In this document: in pieces, positions 18,066 to 26,555 of the stretch | Layout: the number at the start of each line of letters is the position of its first letter | Numbering within the stretch: the stretch's first letter is position 1 | Source of the DNA: Anaerolineae bacterium | GTDB taxonomy: Bacteria > Chloroflexota > Anaerolineae > Aggregatilineales > Phototrophicaceae | DNA length: 64,000 nucleotides | Assembly: GCA_022843385.1 (NCBI GenBank) | Contig: JALHNT010000001.1 | Coordinates: 186,001 to 250,000, forward strand | Direction of reading: 5' to 3' | Translations under genes and position numbers: made by a program | Notes under the pieces: model-generated | Databases searched by the model: none | What the model was told of the DNA's origin: nothing | What the model saw: only the letters and a program-made list of their open reading frames with translations

Positions 18066-18836
18066 TCAGTTGGATTTCAGCAAATGAAGTTTACGGGCGG
18101 CCACACGCTCGGCGAAGGTCTCCAGCCAGACGCGCCACCACAGCAGGGTGATCGGCACCAGCGCCGCCCAGACCAGCATGTTGACGCCCAGTGCGACGCC
18201 GACGCCGCGCGTGGCATTCAGTTCAAAACCGCCCACGGCGTTCTGTGGGCTGGGGCCGATCACCACCGGATGAATCGTCGATGGCACCACGCGGATGATG
18301 AACAGCGTGATCAGCACCGTGACGATGGCGAGGATGCCGTAGACGGCGGCGAAACGGCGGCGCTGCTCCGGGTTTTCGATGCCAGCGCGCAGCATGAGAT
18401 AGGCGGCATAGGTCAGGATCATGATGGCTTCCGAAGTCAGCCGAGGGTCCCAGGTCCACCAGGTGTTCCAGATCGGGCGCGCCCAGATCATGCCGGTGAA
18501 TAGGTTAATCAACGCCAGCGCCAGGCCGACCTCGACACCCGCCAGCGCCAGCGTGTCCCACTTGACCTGACGGGAACGGAGGTACTGAATGCCGCCCAGC
18601 ACCGCCGCGCCAAAGGCGACGAAGGCACCGAAGAAGGCCGGCATGTGGATGTAGAAGATGCGCTGGACATCGCCCTGGTCGATGTCAACACCCGCCTGCA
18701 CCAGCCCGGCGTACAGGCCGTAGGCCACGCCCAGGACCGTCACCAGGGTCAGGATGAGTAACGCACGCGGAACCGGATTGGGACGAACCGCAGCCACTTC
18801 GGCAGATGCTGCGGGCATGGGACGAACAGCGGTCAT
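18066..18836 (-). CDS. ccmC: CcmC/CcsA-type cytochrome c maturation haem exporter subunit
   Basis: The 256-residue integral membrane protein has six predicted segments. NTWWTWDPRLTSEAIM near residue 125 contains the WxWDPRLT version of the tryptophan-rich haem-handling motif. FYIHMPAFFGAF (His near 62) and STIHPVVIGP (His near 185) provide the two external histidines used as haem ligands in CcmC. It would deliver haem to the chaperone CcmE during c-type cytochrome assembly. The neighbouring ccmA, B and E genes are not in this window. AAGGAG lies about ten bases before the start. Confidence 0.85.
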   Translation of the reverse strand: MTAVRPMPAASAEVAAVRPNPVPRALLILTLVTVLGVAYGLYAGLVQAGVDIDQGDVQRIFYIHMPAFFGAFVAFGAAVLGGIQYLRSRQVKWDTLALAGVEVGLALALINLFTGMIWARPIWNTWWTWDPRLTSEAIMILTYAAYLMLRAGIENPEQRRRFAAVYGILAIVTVLITLFIIRVVPSTIHPVVIGPSPQNAVGGFELNATRGVGVALGVNMLVWAALVPITLLWWRVWLETFAERVAARKLHLLKSN

Positions 18837-18921
18837 GACGTTTCCACTCCTTACATTACATCAGGCGAAATCGTAGCATATCTCGGCTAAAACTGCCAAA
18901 ATCTACCAAAATCTGATAGTG

Positions 18922-19761
18922 CTATTTTTTCTTCTTCTTGTGTTTGCGATTTTGCTGGCGCGATTTCTCGGTCATCTTGCGCTTGGCTTTTTTCTTTTGG
19001 TCAGTAGCATGAACGGATTTACGATCCTGGAGGAGTGGATCACCGATTGAAGGCGCGAAGTCGAACAGCAGGGGGCGCTGGCGGTTCGGATCCGGTTCTT
19101 TCAGTCCCAGTTCAACCTGCACATCCTCCCAATCGCCGACCCCAAGCATTTCAACCGTATCTTTGGCATAGGCTTGCTCGATCAGCGGCAGCGTTTCCAT
19201 CGCTCTGAATTGGACCAGCGCTTGAATGACATTGGCATTGAAATCCGGGGCATTGGCTTCAGGGTCGTGCAGCGTGGCTGCGAGGATTTCGATACAGGCC
19301 GATTTTACCTCATCATATTCCATACCGATCCGCTCAATCGCGCTGATGACCACAAGGGCATCGGCGTCTTTCTGGCGAGCTTCTTCCAACGCTGTCGTCA
19401 ACAGGGGAAGCGCCACCGGACCCATCATCGCGATGCAGATCGGCGCTTCTTCCCAGGTGTATTCGTCGTCGATTGTTTCGATCAGCGTGAGGAACCCTGG
19501 CAGCGTATCGGGGTCCCGAAGCTGTCCCAGTGCCCGCATGGCATGGACACCGGCATAGGTTTCAGGGTCTTCAAGACCATACTCTTTCAGGTAGCTCGAA
19601 TCGAGCATCAGGCGCGTCAGTTCCGGAATATGCTCTGCTGTGAAACCATACTGCGTCACATAGTCCGGCCACTGTTCCGTCTCAAAGAGTTCAATCCGGC
19701 CATGTGTCAGCAGATGGCTGACGGGTGGAGTATAAGGGAATTCTGGTTGCGGCTTGTCCAT
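18922..19761 (-). CDS. DUF1186-like HEAT-type protein with lysine-rich tail
   Basis: The protein has 279 residues from an ATG at 19761, preceded by GGAG. The longer upstream frame lacks a good site. Helical repeats such as AMRALGQLRDPDTLPGFLTLI and MMGPVALPLLTTALEEAR resemble DUF1186 and PBS-lyase-type HEAT repeats. The last 30 residues are almost entirely lysine, arginine and glutamine (KKKAKRKMTEKSRQQNRKH), a tail likely to bind nucleic acid or act as an unstructured charged extension. No catalytic motif is seen. Family assignment is from overall appearance and is moderate. Confidence 0.6.
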   Translation of the reverse strand: MDKPQPEFPYTPPVSHLLTHGRIELFETEQWPDYVTQYGFTAEHIPELTRLMLDSSYLKEYGLEDPETYAGVHAMRALGQLRDPDTLPGFLTLIETIDDEYTWEEAPICIAMMGPVALPLLTTALEEARQKDADALVVISAIERIGMEYDEVKSACIEILAATLHDPEANAPDFNANVIQALVQFRAMETLPLIEQAYAKDTVEMLGVGDWEDVQVELGLKEPDPNRQRPLLFDFAPSIGDPLLQDRKSVHATDQKKKAKRKMTEKSRQQNRKHKKKKK

Positions 19762-19920
19762 CGGAGCGCTCCTCACATCGACCTGCACAATGACGGCATT
19801 ATAGACAGCCCGTGTGAATCCATCCACTGCTGACCCTGGAGAGGATTACGAAATCGATTTGAGGTGCTGAAGACGGACTGACGAACTATAGCAGTGTTTG
19901 GGGCGTGCTGTAGACGCCAT

Positions 19921-21258
19921 CTATCCTGTTGAACAGAGCATAGATGAAGACGGAGCCATCAGCCATTGGGCGAGCGCCCTGCTGCTCAGTTGGATGGCCT
20001 CTTGACGGTTCCAAACGAATAAGGCATCACCGCTGCAATAAGCGAGATTCCCATCTTCGCTCCACCGTGAAGTTGATGGTGTCCCCTTGGATTGGAAGAT
20101 GGGTTGTAGGCTGCTATCGAACACCGTCACGCCCATCGTGTGAAGCCCATTGAAATCGGATACAGTGATGCTGCCGCTGCTGTGAACATCGATCACTAAT
20201 CCACCAAAATCATTCGATGTCACTTGCTGCAACGATTGTGAATCCCAGAGGTAAACCTGAGGGGCGCAAGGAGCAGCACACACGAAGGGGTGTCCGAAAA
20301 GTGTGTCGGATGCGGGATCACCTGTTCCCACAATAGCCAGCCGACCATCAGGCATCCATGCCAGATCTTGAATTTGTTCCGTTGGGCCGTTGATAAGGGT
20401 GAAGGTAGCTGAGTCTGGCACACCGGCAGAGGTGAACGATATACCATCCCAGATATACCAGCGATTGAAGAAATTTTGACGGGTATATAACGTCAGGCGT
20501 TTGTTTGCGCTCCATTCACCGAGCATGAAGGTCTCGTCGCCTGAAGGATTATCGACCTCTTGCACAATCTGACCATTCCAGTAGAAGACCTCGGTGGGGG
20601 CAGGCGGTTGCATGTATTCCGGTTCACGGTAACCGAGCGTAATGAAAAGGTGATTGTCTGGCGTCCATAGGAAGGTGTGCAATACAGGTTCGGCTGGTAG
20701 TGTCGGCAGTATCAGATCAACCTGTTCTTGTCCGTTCCATATCGTCCAGCCAATGGTATCTGAATCTCGATTGTAGGACGCAACATACCAACCCTGGTCA
20801 TTCCAGTGACGTTCCAGATCGAATCCAGAGTCAACTGCCATCACCTCGGTGCCATTGTAGGCATAAAGCGAATAGCCTTCGGAACCAGAACTCACCCAGT
20901 ATTCCAGCAAATGTCCTTCGGGCGTCCAGCGCAGCCTTGATTCCTGCTCGTTCGGCGTTTGGGTGATGTTGACGGGTTGCTGAGGAGCGTTCAGCACATC
21001 CAGCACCCAGATATCATTGTCCTGGATATAAGCGATGCGCCCGTCACCGCTTGCGTGAATAGCGCCTGTTTGGCTGGTTGCGGGGAGTTCAAGCTTTTCA
21101 CCCGTCGCTGGATTGTAGGCCATGATCCTCGAACTACCGTTTGCCGTATCAAAATACAGGAGCAAGTCCGGTACACGAGGCTGCGCGTGACCAATCACCA
21201 GTCCCGTGACCGAAAGCGCCAGGAGAAGACCAAATAGAAATCCAGATTTTGTCATCAT
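19921..21258 (-). CDS. Exported beta-propeller-like protein
   Basis: The protein has 445 residues from the ATG at 21258. A signal peptide follows (SGFLFGLLLALSVTGLVIG, then HAQ), so it is probably secreted. The mature part repeats W-containing strands with Asp-rich turns, for example LRWTPEGHLLEYW, FLWTPDNHLFITLGY, LAWMPDGRLAIVGTG and SRWSEDGNLAYCSGD. This is the pattern of TolB/WD40-type propellers. The protein probably binds a ligand or partner at the cell surface. No enzymatic residues are identifiable. The gene is divergent from the copper operon, with about 230 bases between the starts. Confidence 0.7.
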   Translation of the reverse strand: MMTKSGFLFGLLLALSVTGLVIGHAQPRVPDLLLYFDTANGSSRIMAYNPATGEKLELPATSQTGAIHASGDGRIAYIQDNDIWVLDVLNAPQQPVNITQTPNEQESRLRWTPEGHLLEYWVSSGSEGYSLYAYNGTEVMAVDSGFDLERHWNDQGWYVASYNRDSDTIGWTIWNGQEQVDLILPTLPAEPVLHTFLWTPDNHLFITLGYREPEYMQPPAPTEVFYWNGQIVQEVDNPSGDETFMLGEWSANKRLTLYTRQNFFNRWYIWDGISFTSAGVPDSATFTLINGPTEQIQDLAWMPDGRLAIVGTGDPASDTLFGHPFVCAAPCAPQVYLWDSQSLQQVTSNDFGGLVIDVHSSGSITVSDFNGLHTMGVTVFDSSLQPIFQSKGTPSTSRWSEDGNLAYCSGDALFVWNRQEAIQLSSRALAQWLMAPSSSMLCSTG

Positions 21259-21423
21259 GCCAACGATTATATCTGTCACCTGCACCCAGGCAAACCGTGT
21301 TAGCTTCACAAGTATCGGAGCAATGGTGTCGAAAAAGCAGCATGATGTTACCGAACACAGGTTGGCCTGAGAGAAGTCTGAAAAAAACGACCTCACTTTC
21401 AATGCATGACCTGTCTGCTGAGC

Positions 21424-21453
21424 TTGCAGATACCCGGTGGGGTATGGTAAGAT
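21424..21453 (+). promoter_or_regulatory. Promoter of the csoR-copA operon
   Basis: TTGCAG and TAAGAT are separated by 18 bases, and the first CsoR-type operator fills the spacer. Repressor bound there would block RNA polymerase, as expected for a copper-inducible operon. Confidence 0.6.
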
Positions 21454-21469
21454 ATACGGGGTGGGGTAT
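21430..21469 (+). promoter_or_regulatory. Two CsoR-type copper operators
   Basis: ATACCCGGTGGGGTAT at 21430-21445 is a near-perfect inverted repeat of the CsoR operator type. A second, weaker copy, ATACGGGGTGGGGTAT, lies at 21454-21469. The copies are 24 bases apart, on almost the same face of the helix, and precede the csoR start by about 20 bases. Confidence 0.8.
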
Positions 21470-21488
21470 GTCTGATAGGTAAGAGGTA

Positions 21489-21794
21489 ATGATGGACTCG
21501 ATCAACCAGACCGACGCAGCCGAGGCGCTGAAGTGTGAGTACAACGAAAAGACGCTGCATCGCATTCATCGGATTCAGGGGCAGCTCGCCGCCTTAGAGC
21601 AGATGATAGAACAGGATGCCGGTACCTGTGAAGATCGGGTCATCCGCGCCCGGACGATTGAAAAAGGCATGACCAACCTCATCACCCACCTGGTCGAATG
21701 TTATCTGGTCAACACGGCTCAGGGACAAATGGCCGACCAGCCAGAAGCCACCACCCGTGAACTTGTTCGCATCTTCGATCTGTTGAATCGTTAG
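21489..21794 (+). CDS. csoR: CsoR-family copper-sensing repressor
   Basis: The 101-residue all-helical protein belongs to the DUF156/CsoR family, with the signature LHRIHRIQGQLAALEQMI near residues 23-40. Candidate metal ligands are Cys47, His67 and Cys71 (HLVEC). The HxxxC pair matches CsoR, but the first Cys is about five residues closer to the His than in classical CsoR proteins. It should repress its own operon in the absence of Cu(I) and release DNA when copper binds. The two operators just upstream and the downstream copA support copper as the effector. Confidence 0.85.
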   Translation: MMDSINQTDAAEALKCEYNEKTLHRIHRIQGQLAALEQMIEQDAGTCEDRVIRARTIEKGMTNLITHLVECYLVNTAQGQMADQPEATTRELVRIFDLLNR

Positions 21795-21804
21795 GAGCAT
21801 CATC

Positions 21805-22677
21805 GTGAATCGTCGTCTCATCATCATTGCACTGCTGCTCATGATTGGCTTGCTGCCACTGGCGGCGCATGAGGGCGAAGACCACAGCCCCAAGTCAGAA
21901 TATTTCCTCAAGGTCGCCACCGAGCCGGGAACGATCATCGCTGGTGAGCCGTTCGACCTGACGCTGCAAATTATCGAACCGGATGGCGAAACGCCGCTGA
22001 CCTCGTACGACATTGTGCATGAAAAGCCACTGCACCTGATTATCGTCAAGGACGATCTGACTCAATTCCTGCACGAGCATCCGACTTATCGTACCGAAGG
22101 GCGCTTCCTCCTGAATGATCTGGTGCTGCCCGAAAGCGGCACCTATGTGATGTATGTCGATTTCACCCCGACCGGCGGCGAACAGCAGGTCATCCGCGCC
22201 CTGCTCTCCACCGCTGAGGCCACCACCCAGAAAGCCGCACTGGCCGTATCGGCAGCCGATGTCGAGGTGGGCGGTCTGAATTTCCACATTCATGTGCCGG
22301 AGGGTCTGGCCGCCGGTTCACCGTATGAACTCGATTTCCATGTCACCGATGCCGCTACCGGAGCGGATGTGGCTGATCTGGAAACGTATCTGGGTGCGGG
22401 TGGGCATCTGGTCATCATCGATGCTTTCGCCCAGGGCTACATCCACACCCATCCATCCGGTGAGCATGACATGGCCGGGATGAGCCAGATGGCGATGAGT
22501 TATGGCCCGGAGATCAGCTTCGAGGCAACCTTCCCCGAAGGCGGCCTGTATAAGCTGTGGCTGCAAGTGCGGCATCAGGGCGAGATTTATACCGCGCCTT
22601 TCGTCATTGAGGTGGCGGCGCAGTCTGGTGAAGCCACGCCCGAAGCCAGTGGGCATGGTCATGGTCACGGAGGCTAA
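21805..22677 (+). CDS. Exported His-rich copper-associated protein
   Basis: The 290-residue protein starts at a GTG with TAGGAG upstream. The signal peptide is MNRRLIIIALLLMIGLLPL, then AAHEGEDH. The mature protein appears to hold two immunoglobulin-like beta domains. The strands PLHLIIVKDDLTQFLHEHP and GHLVIIDAFAQGYIHTHP each end in closely spaced histidines, resembling YtkA/FixH-type metal-handling folds. It ends in GHGHGHGG, a probable metal-binding tail. Its place between csoR and copA suggests that it binds or buffers copper outside the membrane. Family name uncertain. Confidence 0.7.
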   Translation: MNRRLIIIALLLMIGLLPLAAHEGEDHSPKSEYFLKVATEPGTIIAGEPFDLTLQIIEPDGETPLTSYDIVHEKPLHLIIVKDDLTQFLHEHPTYRTEGRFLLNDLVLPESGTYVMYVDFTPTGGEQQVIRALLSTAEATTQKAALAVSAADVEVGGLNFHIHVPEGLAAGSPYELDFHVTDAATGADVADLETYLGAGGHLVIIDAFAQGYIHTHPSGEHDMAGMSQMAMSYGPEISFEATFPEGGLYKLWLQVRHQGEIYTAPFVIEVAAQSGEATPEASGHGHGHGG

Positions 22678-22684
22678 CCGACTC

Positions 22685-24007
22685 ATGCGTCCAACGGTTG
22701 ATGTCCTCGTGATCGGGGCCGGGATGGCCGGGTTGAACGCGGCGCGGCTGCTCAAGGCTGCTGGTCGCAGCGTGACGGTTCTGGAAGCGCGGGATCGCGT
22801 CGGCGGACGCGCTTACACGGTGCGCGATAACCTGTTCGATAAACCTATCGAACTGGGAGCCGAATGGATTCACGGGCTGCCGCCGGTGACGCTCGATCTG
22901 GCCCGGCAGGCGGGTCTGGAGATCGTCGAACTGGCCGGTGATTTCTGGTATCGCGCTGATGACAGCCTGGTATTGGAACGCCCCAATGATCGCTCTGATG
23001 AAATCCTGACGGCGCTGCTGGAAGCGGATGAGGACATCCCCTTTCGCCAGTATCTCGAGGCACACCACCCCGGCAGCGCATGGGCCGAGTCTCGCGCGGC
23101 TGCCATCCACTACGTCGAAGGGTTTAATGCCGCCAGCGCCGACCAGATCAGCCTGCAATCGGTGCGTCTGGTCGAACAGGCTATGCTCGAAATCGATGCC
23201 GAGCGCGATCTCAATCTGGCACAGGGCTATCGCTCGCTGCTGCGCTGGCTGACCGACCAGGTCGGCCTGTCTGACATCCGCCTCAACACGGTCGTCAATC
23301 GCCTCTGCTGGAGTCCGGGACGGGTGGTCGTCGAAGCTGAAAACAGCCTCGGCCAAGCGCTGGAATCCTTCACCGCGCATCAGGTGGTGATGACGCTGCC
23401 GCTGGGCGTCTTACAAACACCCGCTGGTCAGCCGGGTGCCGTCGAATTCGAACCGGCGCTGCCGGATAAACAGGATGCCATTGACCGTCTGGCGATGGGT
23501 CAGGCGCGCCGCCTCTCGCTGCGTTTCCGTTCGCGTTTCTGGGATGATCCAACAGGGGTGCAGAAGCCGTCTGAGTCCGGTTTGTTCTTCGGCCTGGAGC
23601 ATCCCGTCTTTGCGGTGTGGTGGTCGCCCACCGCCCCGCTGGATTGGCCGGTCATCAATGGCTGGTCGGGCGGCCCCCGCGCCCATGAGCTATTGGGCAA
23701 GCCGCTGGAATTCGTCATCGAGCAAGGGATCGATGCCTTGAGCCAGTTGTTCAACCTGCCGGTCGAGTGGCTGAAAGATGAGCTGCAAAGCTGGCACAGC
23801 CATGACTGGGGTGCTGACCCCTTTGCGCGCGGTGCTTATAGTTACGCCCCGGTCGGTGCGTTGGATGCGGCGGCGCGGCTGGCGGCTCCAGTCGAAAATA
23901 CCCTGTTCTACGCCGGCGAAGCCACCATCAGCGATGGTCATGTCGGCACGGTGCATGGCGCACTGATGAGCGGTGAACGCGCCGCCCGTGAAATTCTGGC
24001 GCTGTAA
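22685..24007 (+). CDS. FAD-dependent amine oxidase family protein
   Basis: The 440-residue flavoprotein starts at the ATG at 22685, with GGAGG upstream. VLVIGAGMAGLNAARLLKAA is the FAD-binding motif, followed by VLEARDRVGGRAYTV and ELGAEWIHG as in monoamine and polyamine oxidases. The C-terminal YAGEATISDGHVGTVHGALM is the second flavin-contact region. The substrate may be a polyamine or another primary amine. It is an unexpected member of a copper operon and may have been recruited rather than being part of copper handling. It lies seven bases after the His-rich protein gene. Confidence 0.85.
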   Translation: MRPTVDVLVIGAGMAGLNAARLLKAAGRSVTVLEARDRVGGRAYTVRDNLFDKPIELGAEWIHGLPPVTLDLARQAGLEIVELAGDFWYRADDSLVLERPNDRSDEILTALLEADEDIPFRQYLEAHHPGSAWAESRAAAIHYVEGFNAASADQISLQSVRLVEQAMLEIDAERDLNLAQGYRSLLRWLTDQVGLSDIRLNTVVNRLCWSPGRVVVEAENSLGQALESFTAHQVVMTLPLGVLQTPAGQPGAVEFEPALPDKQDAIDRLAMGQARRLSLRFRSRFWDDPTGVQKPSESGLFFGLEHPVFAVWWSPTAPLDWPVINGWSGGPRAHELLGKPLEFVIEQGIDALSQLFNLPVEWLKDELQSWHSHDWGADPFARGAYSYAPVGALDAAARLAAPVENTLFYAGEATISDGHVGTVHGALMSGERAAREILAL

Positions 24008-24065
24008 TGCGATATTTAAGATTACCTGTTCCCACCTGTTTATCAGGCTGATAGCGAGGTGAAGA

Positions 24066-26555
24066 ATGTCCACCCAAGAACTCGATCTACCCATCACTGG
24101 TATGACCTGCGCCAACTGCGCCCGTACCGTCGAACGAACGCTGACCAAAACCAGCGGCATCGAAACCGCCAACGTCAACTTCGCCACCGAACGCGCCCAT
24201 GTGGCCTATGACCCGGCTCAGGTGAATGTCACCGATCTGATCGCCCGCATCGATAAGGCCGGGTATGGCGTGGCTCAGGCCAGTCTCGAACTGCCGATCA
24301 CCGGCATGACCTGTGCCAGTTGTGTCCGCACCGTCGAGCGCACGTTGAATCGCCAGCCCGGCATCCTATCGGTCAATGTCAATCTGGCGACCGAGAAAGC
24401 CACCGTCTCGTATCTGCCCGGCAGCATCCGCCGCGCCGATCTGGTGAAAGCGGTGGAATCCGCCGGTTACGGGGTGCTGGACCTGAGCCAGACCGATGCG
24501 CCAGAGGATGCCGAGCGCGCCCTGCGTCAGGCCGAGATTGACCGTCAGCAGCGTCTGGTGCTGATCGGCGCAGCCTTCACCATCCCCCTGTTCATCCTCA
24601 GCATGAGCCGCGATGTGGTCATGGCGGCTGCCGCCAACGCGATGGGCAGCAGCATGGCTGGACATGCTATGGATATGTCGCGTGTTGTCGCGCCAGAGCT
24701 GCGCTGGTTACTCTGGATAGGCTGGCCGTTCGTCTTCGGCCTGCTGGCGACGTCAGTGCAATTTCTCCTGGGCAAGCAATATATTGTTGGCGCGTGGAAA
24801 GCCGCCCGCAACCGCAGCGCCAATATGGATACCCTGATCGCGCTCGGTTCGTCCGCCGCTTATCTCTACAGCATTGCCGTGCTGATCGGGATGGTGCTGA
24901 ACCTGTCGGCGGTCATCGGCGATCATGTCTACTTTGAGACGGCTGCGGTCATCCTGGTGCTGATTACGCTGGGCAAACTGCTGGAAGCCCGTGCCAAAGG
25001 CCGCACCAGCGAGGCCATCAAGTCGCTGATGGGACTCGCGCCCAAGCTGGCGACCCTGCTGCGCGATGGTCAGGAAGTCGAAGTGAAGATCGATGATGTA
25101 CTGGAAGGGGATCGGCTGGTGGTCAAACCCGGCGAACGCATCCCGGTGGATGGCGTGGTCATCGAAGGCCGCTCGTCGGTTGATGAGTCGATGCTCACGG
25201 GCGAGAGTCTGCCGGTCAACAAGCAGGTGGGCAGCAAAGCCATCGGCGCGACGGTCAACAAACAGGGACGATTGGTGATCGAAGCCACTGCCGTCGGCTC
25301 GCGCACCGCGCTGGCGCAGATCGTCCGGTTGGTCGAGCAAGCGCAGGGCAGCAAAGCCCCCATCCAGCGGGTGGCCGATCAGGTGTCGGGTGTGTTTGTG
25401 CCGATTGTCATGGCGCTGGCGCTGGCGACCTTCCTCGGCTGGCTGGTCATCGGCCAGGTTGGCTTCGTCGAAGCGATGGTTCATGCTATCGCCGTGCTGG
25501 TCATCGCTTGCCCCTGTGCGTTGGGTCTGGCGACGCCGACGGCCATCATGGTCGGCACCGGCAGAGGCGCGGAGATGGGAATCCTCTTTAAGAACAGCGA
25601 GGCGCTGGAAAATGCCCATCGCCTGCAAGTGATCGCGCTGGATAAGACCGGTACGCTGACGAAGGGCGAGCCGAGCGTGACCGATGTGATTCCGTTCAAT
25701 GGCCTGACCCCAGGTGAGGCGCTGCGGTTGGCTGGAAGTGCTGAACGCGGCAGCGAGCATCCGCTGGGTGAGGCGGTGGTCAAAGCCGCGACCCAGGCCG
25801 GTCAACCCCTGACTCAACCGCAGGACTTCAGCGCGGAGTCCGGGCGGGGCATTCGCGCCCTGGTTGATGGAAAGACGGTGCTGGTCGGCAGCCCGCGCTT
25901 CATGCAGGAACAATCGATCAATCTGACCGACACCCAGACCCAGATCGATGCGCTTCAGTCTCAGGCGCGCACCGTCGTGATTCTGGCTGTGGATGGTGTG
26001 GCGTCGGCGGTGTTAGGGATCGCGGATACCATCAAGGATGGATCCAAAGACGCGGTGGCTGCGCTGCAATCCAGCGGGTTGGAAGTCGTCATGATTACCG
26101 GGGATAACCCGCGCACGGCCGAGGCCATCGCCACCGAAGCCGGCATCCAGCGCGTTATGGCTGAGGTGCTGCCCGGTCAGAAAGCGGAAGCCATCCAGAT
26201 GTTGCAGAAAGAGGGCAAACGGGTAGCGATGGTCGGCGATGGTATCAACGACGCCCCGGCGTTGGCACAGGCTGACGTGGGCATCGCTATCGGCACCGGA
26301 ACCGACATCGCTATGGAGGCCAGCGATTTGACGCTCATGAGCGGCGATGTGCGCGGCGTGGCGCGGGCCATCAGTCTGAGCAAAGCCACCATGCGGACGA
26401 TCTACCAAAACCTGTTCTGGGCCTTCATCTACAACATCATCCTCATCCCGGTAGCGATGCTCGGTCTGCTCGTGCCCATGCTCGCCGCTGGTGCCATGGC
26501 CTTCAGCAGCATCTTTGTCGTTCTGAATTCCCTTCGCCTCTCAAAGACATCGTAG
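24066..26555 (+). CDS. copA: Copper-translocating P1B-type ATPase, C-terminus rewritten by element integration
   Basis: The 829-residue ATPase has two N-terminal heavy-metal domains (GMTCANC and GMTCASC), a membrane CPC motif in [13 protein letters not shown] near residue 481, the phosphorylation site DKTGT near 526, a TGDN loop and [16 protein letters not shown]. It exports Cu(I) from the cytoplasm and is under the CsoR operators upstream. The last codons, from TTTGTCGT at 26514 onward, come from the integrated element, which restores FVVLNSLRL and ends in SKTS. The displaced native end survives 34 kb downstream at 60,847. The enzyme should remain functional because only about a dozen residues are exchanged. 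Confidence 0.95.
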   Translation: MSTQELDLPITGMTCANCARTVERTLTKTSGIETANVNFATERAHVAYDPAQVNVTDLIARIDKAGYGVAQASLELPITGMTCASCVRTVERTLNRQPGILSVNVNLATEKATVSYLPGSIRRADLVKAVESAGYGVLDLSQTDAPEDAERALRQAEIDRQQRLVLIGAAFTIPLFILSMSRDVVMAAAANAMGSSMAGHAMDMSRVVAPELRWLLWIGWPFVFGLLATSVQFLLGKQYIVGAWKAARNRSANMDTLIALGSSAAYLYSIAVLIGMVLNLSAVIGDHVYFETAAVILVLITLGKLLEARAKGRTSEAIKSLMGLAPKLATLLRDGQEVEVKIDDVLEGDRLVVKPGERIPVDGVVIEGRSSVDESMLTGESLPVNKQVGSKAIGATVNKQGRLVIEATAVGSRTALAQIVRLVEQAQGSKAPIQRVADQVSGVFVPIVMALALATFLGWLVIGQVGFVEAMVHAIAVLVIACPCALGLATPTAIMVGTGRGAEMGILFKNSEALENAHRLQVIALDKTGTLTKGEPSVTDVIPFNGLTPGEALRLAGSAERGSEHPLGEAVVKAATQAGQPLTQPQDFSAESGRGIRALVDGKTVLVGSPRFMQEQSINLTDTQTQIDALQSQARTVVILAVDGVASAVLGIADTIKDGSKDAVAALQSSGLEVVMITGDNPRTAEAIATEAGIQRVMAEVLPGQKAEAIQMLQKEGKRVAMVGDGINDAPALAQADVGIAIGTGTDIAMEASDLTLMSGDVRGVARAISLSKATMRTIYQNLFWAFIYNIILIPVAMLGLLVPMLAAGAMAFSSIFVVLNSLRLSKTS

